The notes: generated by a model not told the origin, from the letters alone. A DNA stretch of 64,000 bases from Stenotrophomonas maltophilia (GCF_039555535.1 NZ_CP154630.1:757001-821000); one strand, 5' to 3'; positions 30,225 through 39,427 are shown, numbered from the stretch's first letter. Numbers and translations are program-made.

Positions 30225-31283
30225 ATGGATTCCCTGACCCAGATCGTACTCGGCGGCGCCGTCGCTGCTGCCATCGCTCCGCCCGGCCATCGCCGTGCGG
30301 CCCTGCTGGCCGGTGCCGCGCTCGGCACCCTGCCGGACCTCGACGCGCTGTGGCTCGGCTTCACCGCCACCGACCCGGTGGCGAACATGGTCGAGCACCG
30401 CAGTTTCAGCCATTCGTTGCTGGTGCTACCCTGGGTGGCGGCGCTGATCTGGTGGTTGTTCAAGCGCTTTGGCAATGGCAGGGTCGCGCAGTCACCGGCG
30501 CGCTGGTTCTGGGCGATCCAGCTGGCGCTGGTGACCCACCCGGTGCTGGATGCGTTCACTGTCTACGGCACCCAGCTGTGGTGGCCGCTGCGGCCGCATC
30601 CAACCGTGGGCTCCAGCGTCTTCATCATCGACCCTGCATACACGGTGTGGCTGCTGCTGGGCTGCGTGCTGGCCTGGTTCGGTCGTGCGCGCCCCTGGGT
30701 CGGCAAGGTGCTGGGGGCATCACTGCTGGTCAGCAGCGCATACCTGGGCTGGGGTCTGGTGGCCAAGGCGCAGGTCGACCGTGCCGCGCAGCAGAGCCTG
30801 GCCGCGATGGGCCTGGCCGATGCGCCGCGCTTCTCGGTGCCGATGCCGTTCAACACGCTGCTGTGGCGGGTGGTGGCGATGACGCCGAACGGCTACGTAG
30901 TGGGAGACCGCTCGCTGGTGGCCGATCATGGGCCGATGCAGTTCGAAGGCCATCCCTCCAACGTGCAGGCACTGCGCGAGGCGCAGGCGATTCCCGCGGT
31001 ACAGCGCCTGCAGTGGTTCAATCGCGGCTTCATGCGTGCGCAGGTCGTTGACGGGCGCTTGGTGCTCAGTGATCTGCGCATGGGCCTGGAGCCGGATTAC
31101 ACCTTCAACTTCGTGGTGGCCGAGCAGGTGGACGGGCAGTGGCGGCCGATCGTGCCCGAACAGGTGCGTGCGGACTACAGCAGCCCGGGAGCACGCGCCG
31201 ACGCCGGGCGCCGGCTTGCCGCGATGTGGCAGCGCATCTGGCATGAGCCGGCGGCTGCCGCGAGCGGTTCCGCGCACCCGTAG
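30225..31283 (+). CDS. Membrane-bound metal-dependent hydrolase (YdjM/DUF457 type)
   Basis: The 352-residue protein starts MDSLTQIVLGGAVAAAI and has the family pattern of Asp/His in a membrane context: TLPDLDALW, EHRSFSHSLL and THPVLDAFTVYG. About four to five membrane helices lie in residues 10-190, followed by a soluble C-terminal domain of about 160 residues. YdjM-type proteins are zinc-dependent membrane hydrolases of unclear substrate. The stop TAG is the TAG of a GTAG element. Confidence 0.85.
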   Translation: MDSLTQIVLGGAVAAAIAPPGHRRAALLAGAALGTLPDLDALWLGFTATDPVANMVEHRSFSHSLLVLPWVAALIWWLFKRFGNGRVAQSPARWFWAIQLALVTHPVLDAFTVYGTQLWWPLRPHPTVGSSVFIIDPAYTVWLLLGCVLAWFGRARPWVGKVLGASLLVSSAYLGWGLVAKAQVDRAAQQSLAAMGLADAPRFSVPMPFNTLLWRVVAMTPNGYVVGDRSLVADHGPMQFEGHPSNVQALREAQAIPAVQRLQWFNRGFMRAQVVDGRLVLSDLRMGLEPDYTFNFVVAEQVDGQWRPIVPEQVRADYSSPGARADAGRRLAAMWQRIWHEPAAAASGSAHP

Positions 31284-31337
31284 ATCCGCGCCATGCGTGG
31301 ATGGTGCGAACAACAGCCACGCATCGCGTGGCTCTAC
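31280..31337. repeat. Inverted pair of GTAG palindromes supplying two stop codons
   Basis: GTAGATCCGCGCCATGCGTG from 31280, and a mirror ending GTGGCTCTAC at 31337. The TAG at 31281-31283 ends the YdjM-type gene. On the other strand the TAG at 31336-31334 ends the glycosyltransferase gene. Confidence 0.9.
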
Positions 31338-32344
31338 TGAGGAAGGCGGTTGAGCTTGATCGAACGGTTCAGTACCTGGCGCGGCACGTTGGCGATGTCA
31401 AAGCCAACGAACGCCAGCAGGAACTGCAGCCCCGAGATCAGCGCGACCATGGTGATCATGATCGTCCCTACCGGCGTGGCGACATCGGCCTGGGCCGACC
31501 GCACCCAGTGGTACATCCCGAACAGCCCCCCGAAGGCGAGCAGGCTGCTGCCGGCGATCAGCTCCAGCGACGCGATGCTGAGGTCGCGCAGGAAATAGTT
31601 GTAGGCAATGCGCTTGAGCGTGTTGCGCACGTGCTTGAAGGTGAACTCACCCAGGATGCGACCGATGCGCAGGTTGCTGGTTTCGTCGCCGTAGTGGGCA
31701 TCCATCGCCACATCCTGCACGACCGCGCGCACGGTGTTCAGTCGGAACAGCATGTCGGTCTCGAAGAAATAGCGGTCGCTGACCGCCTCGAGCTTCAGGT
31801 GGCTGGCGACCTTGGCATGGATGGCGGTGTAGCCGTTGGTCGGATCGAACACCTGCCAGTACCCGGACGAAGCCTTGGTCATGAAGGACAGCAGCAGGTT
31901 GCCCAGGCGCCGCGCCGGGGGCATGCGGCGGATGTGGGTCAGGTTCCAGAATCGGTTGCCCTTGGTGTAGTCGGCATGGCCGTCGGCGATCGGCGCGACG
32001 AAGTCCATCAGCAGCGCCGGGTCCATCTGCCCATCGCCATCGACCTTCACCAGAATATCCATGCCATCTGCGATGGCCGCGCGGTACCCGGTCTTGATCG
32101 CGCCGCCGACGCCGAGGTTGTGCTGATGGAAAAGCACGGTGATGCGCGGGTCGTTCGCTTCGGCCTGGACCAGGCGGCCGCTGCCGTCGGGGCACGCATC
32201 ATCCACGCAGTAGATCGCCGTTACCGCATCATCGATCGCCGCCAGCACGGACAGCACGTGGCGGGTCACTTTGTAGCAGGGGATGATCACGGCGATCCGT
32301 GCTGGCATCGATGCGGAGGGCGTGGTGGTGGTCATCGGATTCAT
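31334..32344 (-). CDS. GtrB-like family 2 glycosyltransferase
   Basis: The 336-residue protein has a GT-A family 2 domain (IAVIIPCYKVTRHVLSVL start, VDDACPDGS, then the DXD-type VDGDGQMDP). Two membrane segments follow near residues 245-320. This is the layout of polyprenyl-phosphate glycosyltransferases (DPM1/GtrB), which charge the lipid carrier at the cytoplasmic face. The ATGA overlap at its start with the upstream membrane protein gene points to a shared pathway, probably decoration of a surface glycan. The stop codon is part of a GTAG element. Confidence 0.9.
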   Translation of the reverse strand: MNPMTTTTPSASMPARIAVIIPCYKVTRHVLSVLAAIDDAVTAIYCVDDACPDGSGRLVQAEANDPRITVLFHQHNLGVGGAIKTGYRAAIADGMDILVKVDGDGQMDPALLMDFVAPIADGHADYTKGNRFWNLTHIRRMPPARRLGNLLLSFMTKASSGYWQVFDPTNGYTAIHAKVASHLKLEAVSDRYFFETDMLFRLNTVRAVVQDVAMDAHYGDETSNLRIGRILGEFTFKHVRNTLKRIAYNYFLRDLSIASLELIAGSSLLAFGGLFGMYHWVRSAQADVATPVGTIMITMVALISGLQFLLAFVGFDIANVPRQVLNRSIKLNRLPQ

Positions 32345-34170
32345 CGGGCTGGAGTGGCCAGCAGGGGTTTTGCAGGCAGTTCCACCAGATCCCCCTGCAG
32401 CACCCGTGGCGCGTCGCCGTCAGGCGCTACGGTGATGTGGTGGTAGCGGTTGAAGGTGAAATTGAAGTCGTCGTCGGACATCGACGGGAAGTACCGGCGG
32501 AAGTAATCCATCTGTGGCAGGTACAGCACATGGTTCACGGCGGGAATGCCAACACCCGGCAGGAGGCCCCCGAACCCGCCGGGAGCCACCAGCACGCCTT
32601 CGGTCGTGGTGGCCGAGCCGCGGGCCTGCAGGGAGTGCAGGACGGCAGCGCGGTCCATCGCGAAGATCGGGCCGGCCTGCTGCACCGGATTGAACAGGCC
32701 GTTGCCCAGCAGGTTGGCCAGTGCGGCGGTAGCCAGGACCAGGCTGGCGGCATGCGCCGACAGCTTTGGGCGGCGGGCAGCAACGGCCAGCCCCGCCAGG
32801 CACAGGTAGGGAATGGCGTCGGCAGTGCTGTGCAGGCGGCTGAACTGGCCTTCACCGAACAGGAACTTGGCCAGGCTGCCGACCATCAGCAGCGCCGCCA
32901 GAAGCAGCAGGCGCCAGCGCTGCAGGCGCACGCCGCAGTGCACCAGGATCATCGCGCAGGCGATGTTGAGCAACAGGCCGAAGGCCAGCAGTGCGCGCGC
33001 GGGGGGCACCATCGACAGAGTGGTCAGCTTGCCAACCACGGCAGGCACAGGCAGGAAGATCCAGCAGGCGATGAACAGCAGCCCGGCGGCCAGGATCAGC
33101 AGGGAGCTGCGGTGGCTTTTCGCCCATTCGCGCAGCCGTGCGCCATCGGCCAGCACCAGGGTGAACAGCGGCAGCAGGCTGCCCAGCACCGCGATCTCGC
33201 AATCGTTGGACGCCTTGAACAACGGCAGCGGGGCGAACCGGTAGGTCATCAGGTTCGGGAAGAGGTGCGCGAGCAGGCTGGTCAGGCCGACACCGCCACC
33301 GGCGCTCTGGCGCTGGCCGGGGTACACCGTGTTGCGCACGATCGGGATGATGTCGTGGAAGTAGCCGACGAACACCGCCAGTGCGATCGCGCCGGCGATG
33401 GCGGCATCGACCAGACGTACTACGGTGATGGCATCGCGCCGGACCGCCAGCACCAGCACCGCCAGGGCCAGCACCGAGGAAATGATGAAAGGCGGGTAGG
33501 ACACTGCGATCAGCCACGCCGCCAGTGCATAGGCGCTGGCCACGATGCGCAGCGCGCGATGGCCGATGCCCAGCCATGCCACCGCAGCCCAGGGGGCCAG
33601 CGCGAAGGCACCGGCATTGCTGGTCCACCAGACCTGCACGAACGGCGCGAAGAACAGCGTGGTCGAAACCAGCACTGCGGCTAGTGCCGGCATCCGCAGT
33701 TGGCGCAGGAGCAGGGCCCATCCGCTCAGGAAGGCCATGGCCATGAACATGAAGAAGAACGAGTAGGCATTCGCTGCAGGCAGCACGAAGAACGCCCAGT
33801 GGTACGGCTTGAACAGCAGCCCCCAGTCCAGCAGCGGCAGCGCCTGGAAGGTGCGCAGTGACTCGTGGTACGCCGAGTGCGCATTGACCTGCCCGAAGTC
33901 GTTGTTGACCGCGATCTGGATGTACGGCGTGAACACCATCCATTCGTCGGTACGGATGTAGCGGGCGGTACCGAGCAGCGGCTGCTGCGGGGCCAGGCCG
34001 AGGTACTCGTAGGCCAGCGAGTAGGAAGACGGCGTCAGTGCGAGCGCGACATACAGGATGCACAGCAGCACCATGATCCCGGCAAGCAGGCGAACCTGGC
34101 CAGGGCGAAGCCCGCCCGTCTGGCCCGGGTTCTGGGCAGGGAAAGGCGTTCGGCCGTTGTCGTTCATCAT
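32341..34170 (-). CDS. Large polytopic membrane protein, likely GT-C-type transferase
   Basis: The 609-residue protein has about 11-13 membrane helices from residue 25 on and a C-terminal periplasmic domain of about 120 residues. A loop of about residues 60-110 (RTDEWMVFTPYIQIAVNNDF) with acidic residues follows the first helix. This layout is typical of GT-C glycosyltransferases that use polyprenyl-linked sugars. No named family was identified with certainty. It overlaps the GtrB-like gene by 4 bases. ATG 34170 and 34167 are both possible, and an in-frame ATG at 34191 cannot be excluded. Confidence 0.75.
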   Translation of the reverse strand: MMNDNGRTPFPAQNPGQTGGLRPGQVRLLAGIMVLLCILYVALALTPSSYSLAYEYLGLAPQQPLLGTARYIRTDEWMVFTPYIQIAVNNDFGQVNAHSAYHESLRTFQALPLLDWGLLFKPYHWAFFVLPAANAYSFFFMFMAMAFLSGWALLLRQLRMPALAAVLVSTTLFFAPFVQVWWTSNAGAFALAPWAAVAWLGIGHRALRIVASAYALAAWLIAVSYPPFIISSVLALAVLVLAVRRDAITVVRLVDAAIAGAIALAVFVGYFHDIIPIVRNTVYPGQRQSAGGGVGLTSLLAHLFPNLMTYRFAPLPLFKASNDCEIAVLGSLLPLFTLVLADGARLREWAKSHRSSLLILAAGLLFIACWIFLPVPAVVGKLTTLSMVPPARALLAFGLLLNIACAMILVHCGVRLQRWRLLLLAALLMVGSLAKFLFGEGQFSRLHSTADAIPYLCLAGLAVAARRPKLSAHAASLVLATAALANLLGNGLFNPVQQAGPIFAMDRAAVLHSLQARGSATTTEGVLVAPGGFGGLLPGVGIPAVNHVLYLPQMDYFRRYFPSMSDDDFNFTFNRYHHITVAPDGDAPRVLQGDLVELPAKPLLATPAR

Positions 34171-34332
34171 GCTCCCGCAGGTCAGGTCCATCCGCGCGCG
34201 ACAGGCTCACGCACCGATGCTCTGCTGCCGCACGGGGGGGAGGCCCCGGCACGCGCCGTTCCGAGGCCGGGACTGCAGGATTCTAGCCGGTTGCCATCGC
34301 AGCCGCTGGCCGCCCTCGGGTGAGAGCAGGCC

Positions 34333-35160
34333 TCAATACACCGTGGCGCGGCCCTGCACGAACGAGTAGAAGAACACCGCGTTCGGGTCGTTCTGCACCA
34401 GCCGGAATTCGCGGCGCATGCCTTCCACGGTCTCCTCGTCCACCGAACCGGCCTGCAGCAGCTGGTCGGCTGCCGAGAGCAGCAGCTGCTCCCAGAACGC
34501 GATCATTGTCTTGCGACGCGCCGGTTCACGGTTGTCCAGGTGGATGGTCTTGATCTCGGTGTGCACGTCGCGGAAGCCACCGGCCAGCAGCAGGTTGCCC
34601 AGCTTGGCGCCGACGAACGGGTCGCCCCCATGGTCGTACTGGAAATCGTTGAAGGCCATCCAGTAGCGCCAGATATGCGGCGAATACGGGTCGAGCAGGA
34701 ACGAGGCGTTCATCACCTCGGTGATGTAGACCGGCGACCCCGGGGCCAGCACGCGGCGCACTTCACTCAACACGCGTGCCGGTGACGGAACGTGTTCCAG
34801 CACCCAGCACAGGAACGCCGAATCGAAGCTGCGCGCCTCGAAGGGCAGTTCGCCGGCGTCAGCCTGTTGCAGGGTGTAGCGGTCGCTGCACCATGGTGTG
34901 CGCGACAGGTTCTCGCGTGCAGTCTCCAGCTGGGTCTCGCTCAGGTCCACGCCGGTCACGTGCAGTTCCGGGAAGCGGCGCAGCAGGATCTCGGTCTGCG
35001 CACCCACGCCGCTGCCGACTTCCAGCAGGCGTCGCGCGCCGCTGTAGTCGATCTGGCCGAAGATGCTCGATTCCAGCAGGCGCGCCTGGGTCATCAGGCG
35101 CTGCTGCTCGGTACCGGAGAACCCGTGCAGGTAGGTCGGGGAGGAGATCGGCGGGGTCAT
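34333..35160 (-). CDS. Class I SAM-dependent methyltransferase
   Basis: The 275-residue cytoplasmic protein has the Rossmann methyltransferase motifs: LLEVGSGVGAQ (motif I), VTGVDLSE (acidic loop), ADAGELPFEARSFDSAF and VLAPGSPVYITEVMN. The substrate cannot be read. It is in the same direction as the membrane protein and GtrB-like genes, 162 bases upstream, and could modify the same glycan or its precursor. The last 30 residues (NDPNAVFFYSFVQGRATVY) are distinctive. Confidence 0.85.
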   Translation of the reverse strand: MTPPISSPTYLHGFSGTEQQRLMTQARLLESSIFGQIDYSGARRLLEVGSGVGAQTEILLRRFPELHVTGVDLSETQLETARENLSRTPWCSDRYTLQQADAGELPFEARSFDSAFLCWVLEHVPSPARVLSEVRRVLAPGSPVYITEVMNASFLLDPYSPHIWRYWMAFNDFQYDHGGDPFVGAKLGNLLLAGGFRDVHTEIKTIHLDNREPARRKTMIAFWEQLLLSAADQLLQAGSVDEETVEGMRREFRLVQNDPNAVFFYSFVQGRATVY

Positions 35161-35174
35161 GACGGCGGGCTCTT

Positions 35175-35196
35175 GTAGCGTCGAGCTGGCTCGACT
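35175..35196. repeat. GTAG palindrome, single
   Basis: GTAGCGTCGAGCTGGCTCGA between the methyltransferase and dusB genes, in the leader of the methyltransferase. Confidence 0.75.
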
Positions 35197-35220
35197 GTTC
35201 GGAAACGCGGGGCTGGCGGC

Positions 35221-36216
35221 TCAGGCCGCCGAAGGCAGCGCCGGTTCCCCGGCGATCAGGCGGTCGAAGTACTCGGTGGTCAGTGCGATCTGGCTCTGCG
35301 GATCTTCGGCACGGTTGACCACTGCGCGGAAAGCGGCGTTCTCTGGCCGGTCCTTGGCATACCAGCCCAGGTGCTTGCGCGCGATGCGCACGCCCTGGGG
35401 CTCGCCATAGAACGCATGCAGTGCGTGCAGGTGGCCAAGCAGGATGTCGCGTACTTCCGCCAGTGAAGGTGGTGGAAGTTCCTCGCCGGTGGCCAGGTAG
35501 TGCGCCACCTCGCGGAAGATCCACGGCCGGCCCTGCGCCGAGCGGCCGATCATCACCGCGTCCACGCCGGTTTCCTTCAGGACGTAGGCGGCCTTCTGCG
35601 GCGAATCGATATCGCCGTTGGCGATCACCGGAATGCGCAGCGCGGCCTTGATCTCGGCGATGGTGCCGTACTCGGCCTGGCCGGTGTAGTGCTGGTCGCG
35701 GGTGCGGCCATGTACGGCCAGCGCCGCGATGCCGCTGTCCTCGGCGATGCGCGCGATCAGCGGGCCATTGCGATGGTCGCAGTCCCAGCCAGTGCGGATC
35801 TTCAGCGTGACCGGCACGTCCACCGCGTTGACCACGGCCTCGAGGATGCGCGCCACCAGCTGCTCGTCGCGCATCAGTGCCGAACCGGCCCAGGCGTTGC
35901 ACACCTTCTTGGCCGGGCAGCCCATGTTGATGTCGATGATCTGCGCGCCGTGGTCGACGTTGTAGCGCGCGGCCTCGGCCAGCTGCTGCGGCTCGGTGCC
36001 GGCGATCTGCACGCTGATCGGGGCCGGCTCGCCGTCATGGTCCATGCGGTGGATCGACTTGCGCGTGTTCCAGAAGCGCGGATCGCTGATGGTCATTTCC
36101 GAGGCGGCCAGCCCCGCGCCCAGCCGTTTGCACAGCAGGCGGAAGGGCTTGTCGGTGACGCCGGCCATGGGCGCCAGCACGACGTTGGGGGCAATGGTGT
36201 ACGGGCCGATCTGCAT
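35221..36216 (-). CDS. dusB: tRNA-dihydrouridine synthase B
   Basis: DusB is the FMN enzyme that reduces uridine to dihydrouridine in the tRNA D-loop. The 331-residue product has the start MQIGPYTIAPNVVLAPMAGVTD, the catalytic Cys106 in KVCNAWAGSALM, and FMN-binding VHGRTRDQHYTG and VIANGDI. In many Gammaproteobacteria dusB is followed by fis. Here the genes on either side are a methyltransferase and a small membrane protein, so that link is absent. ATG 36216 was selected over an upstream in-frame ATG at 36294. Confidence 0.95.
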   Translation of the reverse strand: MQIGPYTIAPNVVLAPMAGVTDKPFRLLCKRLGAGLAASEMTISDPRFWNTRKSIHRMDHDGEPAPISVQIAGTEPQQLAEAARYNVDHGAQIIDINMGCPAKKVCNAWAGSALMRDEQLVARILEAVVNAVDVPVTLKIRTGWDCDHRNGPLIARIAEDSGIAALAVHGRTRDQHYTGQAEYGTIAEIKAALRIPVIANGDIDSPQKAAYVLKETGVDAVMIGRSAQGRPWIFREVAHYLATGEELPPPSLAEVRDILLGHLHALHAFYGEPQGVRIARKHLGWYAKDRPENAAFRAVVNRAEDPQSQIALTTEYFDRLIAGEPALPSAA

Positions 36217-36363
36217 GCGCCCATTGTAGGGCGCGGGCGGCGGTACGGCCGTGTCGGGCGCGGTCCGGTTCAGGCCGATCGGCACCGACCTCATGCCTTA
36301 CCGGCATCAGCAGATGCTTGACGGTTGCTTCCGCCGCCCCCAAGGGCGGGCGATGGTAGGCGG

Positions 36364-36795
36364 CTACCCCAGGCTCTGCCAGGCCTGGCGGGTGCCCAGC
36401 GCGAAGGCCAGCCCCAGGCTGAGGCACACCAGTGAACTGACGACCCAGAAGCGCCGGCCGTTGTAGCCGGGGTGGAACAGCGCCAGCGCGAAGCCCATCG
36501 CCGCGCGCAGCAGCAACAGCAGGGTGATGCCCGACAGGACCATGCGATTGGCCGGCAGCGGCGAATGCCAGCCTGCGGCTGCGAGTGCGTACAGTGTCCA
36601 GGCCACCAGCACGGCCGTAATGCCGGCTGTCATCAGCGGCGGCCACCAGTGCCCCGCATGCGCCAGCCGGACCATGCGCTGGCCGGCACCGAAGGACCTG
36701 TACCAAGGGGCGCCAAAGGCGATGCAGCCGATATGCAGCAGGGCCGCAATGGCACTGCCGGCGGCCGCGACCAGCAACCAGGGGAATCCGTCCAT
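36364..36795 (-). CDS. Small integral membrane protein of unknown function
   Basis: The 143-residue protein is predicted to have four membrane helices (about residues 5-25, 48-70, 83-105 and 117-137). The family was not recognised. Features include YRSFGAGQRMVRLAHAGHWW after the first helix and ALFHPGYNGRRFW before the last. AGGAG lies directly before ATG 36795, closer than usual, so the start is uncertain. It lies between dusB and the rbsK terminator, with its own leader. Confidence 0.6.
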   Translation of the reverse strand: MDGFPWLLVAAAGSAIAALLHIGCIAFGAPWYRSFGAGQRMVRLAHAGHWWPPLMTAGITAVLVAWTLYALAAAGWHSPLPANRMVLSGITLLLLLRAAMGFALALFHPGYNGRRFWVVSSLVCLSLGLAFALGTRQAWQSLG

Positions 36796-36885
36796 CTCCT
36801 GCCCGTGCGAGGAAGCTGCGCGGATGGTGGGCGAGGGGCAGGGTGTGGGCAATGTGACAGGCGGTCGCAGGGGCTGGGAAACGGG

Positions 36886-36920
36886 CAAAAGAAAGGCCCG
36901 GGTGCCTGCACACCCGGGCC
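36886..36920 (-). terminator. Terminator after rbsK
   Basis: GGCCCGGGTG (36895-36904) and CACCCGGGCC (36911-36920) pair perfectly. On the - strand they are followed by TTTCTTTTGCC. Confidence 0.9.
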
Positions 36921-36925
36921 CTCTC

Positions 36926-36948
36926 ATCCACGCATGGCGTGGAATTAC
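36926..36948. repeat. GTAG-type palindrome at the rbsK stop
   Basis: On the - strand this reads GTAATTCCACGCCATGCGTG. The TAA inside the changed GTAA end is the rbsK stop codon. Confidence 0.65.
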
Positions 36949-37910
36949 TTTGCTTCGGCGTCGGACGGGGTGAAACGCGGCATTGCCGCAGCGGCGCCTT
37001 CCTTCTCGGTCGAACGACCGGCGAACTGGTTGGCGAAGCGCACGTGGCGGGCGAACGGGGCGTCGGCCACCTGCGCCAGCGACGCGGCCAGCGCACCGTT
37101 GAAGGCGTCACCGGCACCGGTGGTGTCGATGGCCTGCACCTGTTCGGCACCGACACGGTAGTACGGCTGGGTATCGCCGCGCAGGTTCTCGTCGGCATGT
37201 GAGACGAACACGCCCACCGAACCCAGGGTCACCACCACCGTGCCGTTGCCGACCAGCTTGCGGCACAGCGCATGCAGGCTGGCGCCATCCAGTGCGGCCA
37301 CGTCGTTGGCATCCACGCGCTCGCCGACATGGCGGCCGAGCAGGGCGGCGAACTCGGTCTCGTTCGGGGTGATCACATCGGCCAGCTTGAGCAGGCCGAT
37401 GGTCGAGGGGGCGTCGGCCGGTGCGGTGTTGAGCACCGTGGTGACGCCGGCCTCGCGTGCCGTGGCCAGCGCCGCTTCAATCGTCTGCACCGGCGATTCC
37501 AGCTGCACCAGCACCACCTTGGCGCCGGTCAGCAGCGCCTGCTGCTGTTGCAGGAAGTCGGTGCTGAGCGCGGCGTTGGCGCCCGGGCCGATCACGATGG
37601 TGTTGCGGCCGCGCGCGTCCACATAGATGCCGGCGGTGCCGGTCGGCTCGCTGCTGGCTTCGGCGATCAGGCCGAAACCATCCTGCGCGGCCAGTTCACG
37701 CGCGGTGGCGCCACCGGCGTCATCGCCCAGCGCGCACACGAAGTGCGTCTCGGCGCCGGCGCGGCAGGCGGCCACGGCCTGGTTGAAGCCCTTGCCACCC
37801 GGGCCGGTGCTGTAGCGGCCGGCAATGGTCGCGCCCGGTGCCGGCAGTGATTCGCACCGCCACACGTGATCGACATTGAAGGAACCGACGACAACGACAC
37901 TGCTGCTCAT
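36945..37910 (-). CDS. rbsK: Ribokinase
   Basis: The product is a PfkB-family sugar kinase of 321 residues, with the N-terminal GSFNVDHVWRCESLPAPG, substrate-binding TGPGGKGFNQAVAA, the anion-hole and catalytic motif DTTGAGDAFNGAL and AGRSTEKEGAAAAMP near the end. The best match is ribokinase, which makes ribose 5-phosphate from free ribose. It follows the nucleoside transporter gene with a 25-base gap, so ribose released from imported nucleosides is the likely substrate. No nucleoside hydrolase gene is next to it. ATG 37910 is preferred over a TTG at 37931. Confidence 0.9.
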   Translation of the reverse strand: MSSSVVVVGSFNVDHVWRCESLPAPGATIAGRYSTGPGGKGFNQAVAACRAGAETHFVCALGDDAGGATARELAAQDGFGLIAEASSEPTGTAGIYVDARGRNTIVIGPGANAALSTDFLQQQQALLTGAKVVLVQLESPVQTIEAALATAREAGVTTVLNTAPADAPSTIGLLKLADVITPNETEFAALLGRHVGERVDANDVAALDGASLHALCRKLVGNGTVVVTLGSVGVFVSHADENLRGDTQPYYRVGAEQVQAIDTTGAGDAFNGALAASLAQVADAPFARHVRFANQFAGRSTEKEGAAAAMPRFTPSDAEAK

Positions 37911-37935
37911 AGGGAATCTTTTCTCAACCAAGGGT

Positions 37936-39234
37936 TCAACTGAAGTGCGTCAGCACGCCGGCGATGGTCGCCGTCATGAAGGTGGCAATGGTACCGCCCA
38001 GCACCGCGCGCAGGCCGAACTTGGCCAGGTCGTGGCGACGTTCCGGGGCCAGGCCACCGATGCCGCCGATCTGGATGGCGATCGAGCTGAAGTTGGCAAA
38101 GCCGCACAGTGCGTAGGTGGCGATCAAGCGACCTTCGTTGGACAGGCTCACGCCGGCCACCTGGCCGTTCACGATCTGCGACAGCTCGGTGTAGGCCACG
38201 AATTCGTTGATCACGACCTTCTGGCCGATCAGCGAACCAACGGTGGTGGCATCGGCCCACGGCGTGCCGATCACCCAGGCGATCGGGGCAAGCACGTAAC
38301 CGAAGATGGTCGACAGGTTGGTCGGCTTGCCGATCTGCGCGGCCAGGCCGGTCACTTCACCGATCCAGGTCAGCGGGGCGTTCAGCAGCGCGATCAGGGC
38401 GATGAAGGCCAGCAGCATTGCGCCGATGTTCAGCGCCAGCTTCAGGCCGTCACCGGCACCGGCGGCGGCCGCGTCGATGATGTTGCTGGAGGTCTTCTCC
38501 ACTTCCATCTTCACCGTGCCGCGGGTGAGCGGGGTGCCGGTTTCCGGAATCAACAGCTTGGCCACGACCAGGGTGGCCGGCGCGGCCATGATGCTGGCTG
38601 CCAGCAGGTGCTTGGCGTAGAACGCCTGCTGCACCGGGTCGCCGCCGCCGAGCATGCCCACGTAGGCGGCCAGCACGCCGCCGGCGATGTGCGCCATGCC
38701 GCCGATCATCATGGTCAGCAGCTCGGACTGGGTCATCTTGGCGATGTACGGGCGCACGGTCAGCGGCGCCTCGGTCTGGCCGATGAACACGCTGGCGCAG
38801 ACGCTGGTGGTTTCCGCACCGGACACGCGCATCACCTTGGTGATCGCCCACGCCATCACGCGCACGATCGCCTGCATGATGTTCAGGTGGTACATCACGC
38901 CCATCAGCGCCGAGAAGAAGATGATGGTCGGCAGCACCTGGAAGGCGAAGATGAAGCCGTAGTTCTTGGTGTCCATCAACGAGCCGAAGATGAAACCGGA
39001 GCCCTCGTTGACGAAGCTCAGCACCTTGACGAAGCCGTGGCCCAGCGCGTCGAACACGTCGCGCCCGCCCGGCACCAGGATCACCAGCGCCGCGAAGGCG
39101 ATCTGCAGGGTGATACCGGTGGCAACCAGCTTCCAGTCAACCGCACGCTTGTTATTGGAAAACAACCAGGTGATGCCGATCAGCACCGCCAACCCGAACA
39201 GGCCGAAGCCGATCCTGCCCAAACCTTCGACCAT
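37936..39234 (-). CDS. nupC: NupC-family concentrative nucleoside transporter
   Basis: The 432-residue inner-membrane protein of the CNT family imports nucleosides with H+ or Na+. It shows the family motifs GFVKVLSFVNEGSGFIFG, the HP1/HP2-type VCASVFIGQTEAPLTVRPY and FVAYTELSQI with the TM7 glutamate. NFSSIAIQIGGIGGLAPERR closes the C-terminal half. It is the first gene of a two-gene operon with rbsK. Confidence 0.95.
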   Translation of the reverse strand: MVEGLGRIGFGLFGLAVLIGITWLFSNNKRAVDWKLVATGITLQIAFAALVILVPGGRDVFDALGHGFVKVLSFVNEGSGFIFGSLMDTKNYGFIFAFQVLPTIIFFSALMGVMYHLNIMQAIVRVMAWAITKVMRVSGAETTSVCASVFIGQTEAPLTVRPYIAKMTQSELLTMMIGGMAHIAGGVLAAYVGMLGGGDPVQQAFYAKHLLAASIMAAPATLVVAKLLIPETGTPLTRGTVKMEVEKTSSNIIDAAAAGAGDGLKLALNIGAMLLAFIALIALLNAPLTWIGEVTGLAAQIGKPTNLSTIFGYVLAPIAWVIGTPWADATTVGSLIGQKVVINEFVAYTELSQIVNGQVAGVSLSNEGRLIATYALCGFANFSSIAIQIGGIGGLAPERRHDLAKFGLRAVLGGTIATFMTATIAGVLTHFS

Positions 39235-39427
39235 GTGAGTGACTCCCCTGGGGCGTCGCGAAAAACGGGAAGCCTAGTGCAGGGCCGGGGCCGGGGCAAG
39301 GAAAAGCAGCGTGCGCGCACCCATCGGTACCGATCAGGCCAGCAACGGCAAGGGCTTGCGGCCGGCGGCGACAGGTAGAATGGGGATCGATCCCGGCCCG
39401 GATGCGGGCCCGCAGCAGGAGATTCGC

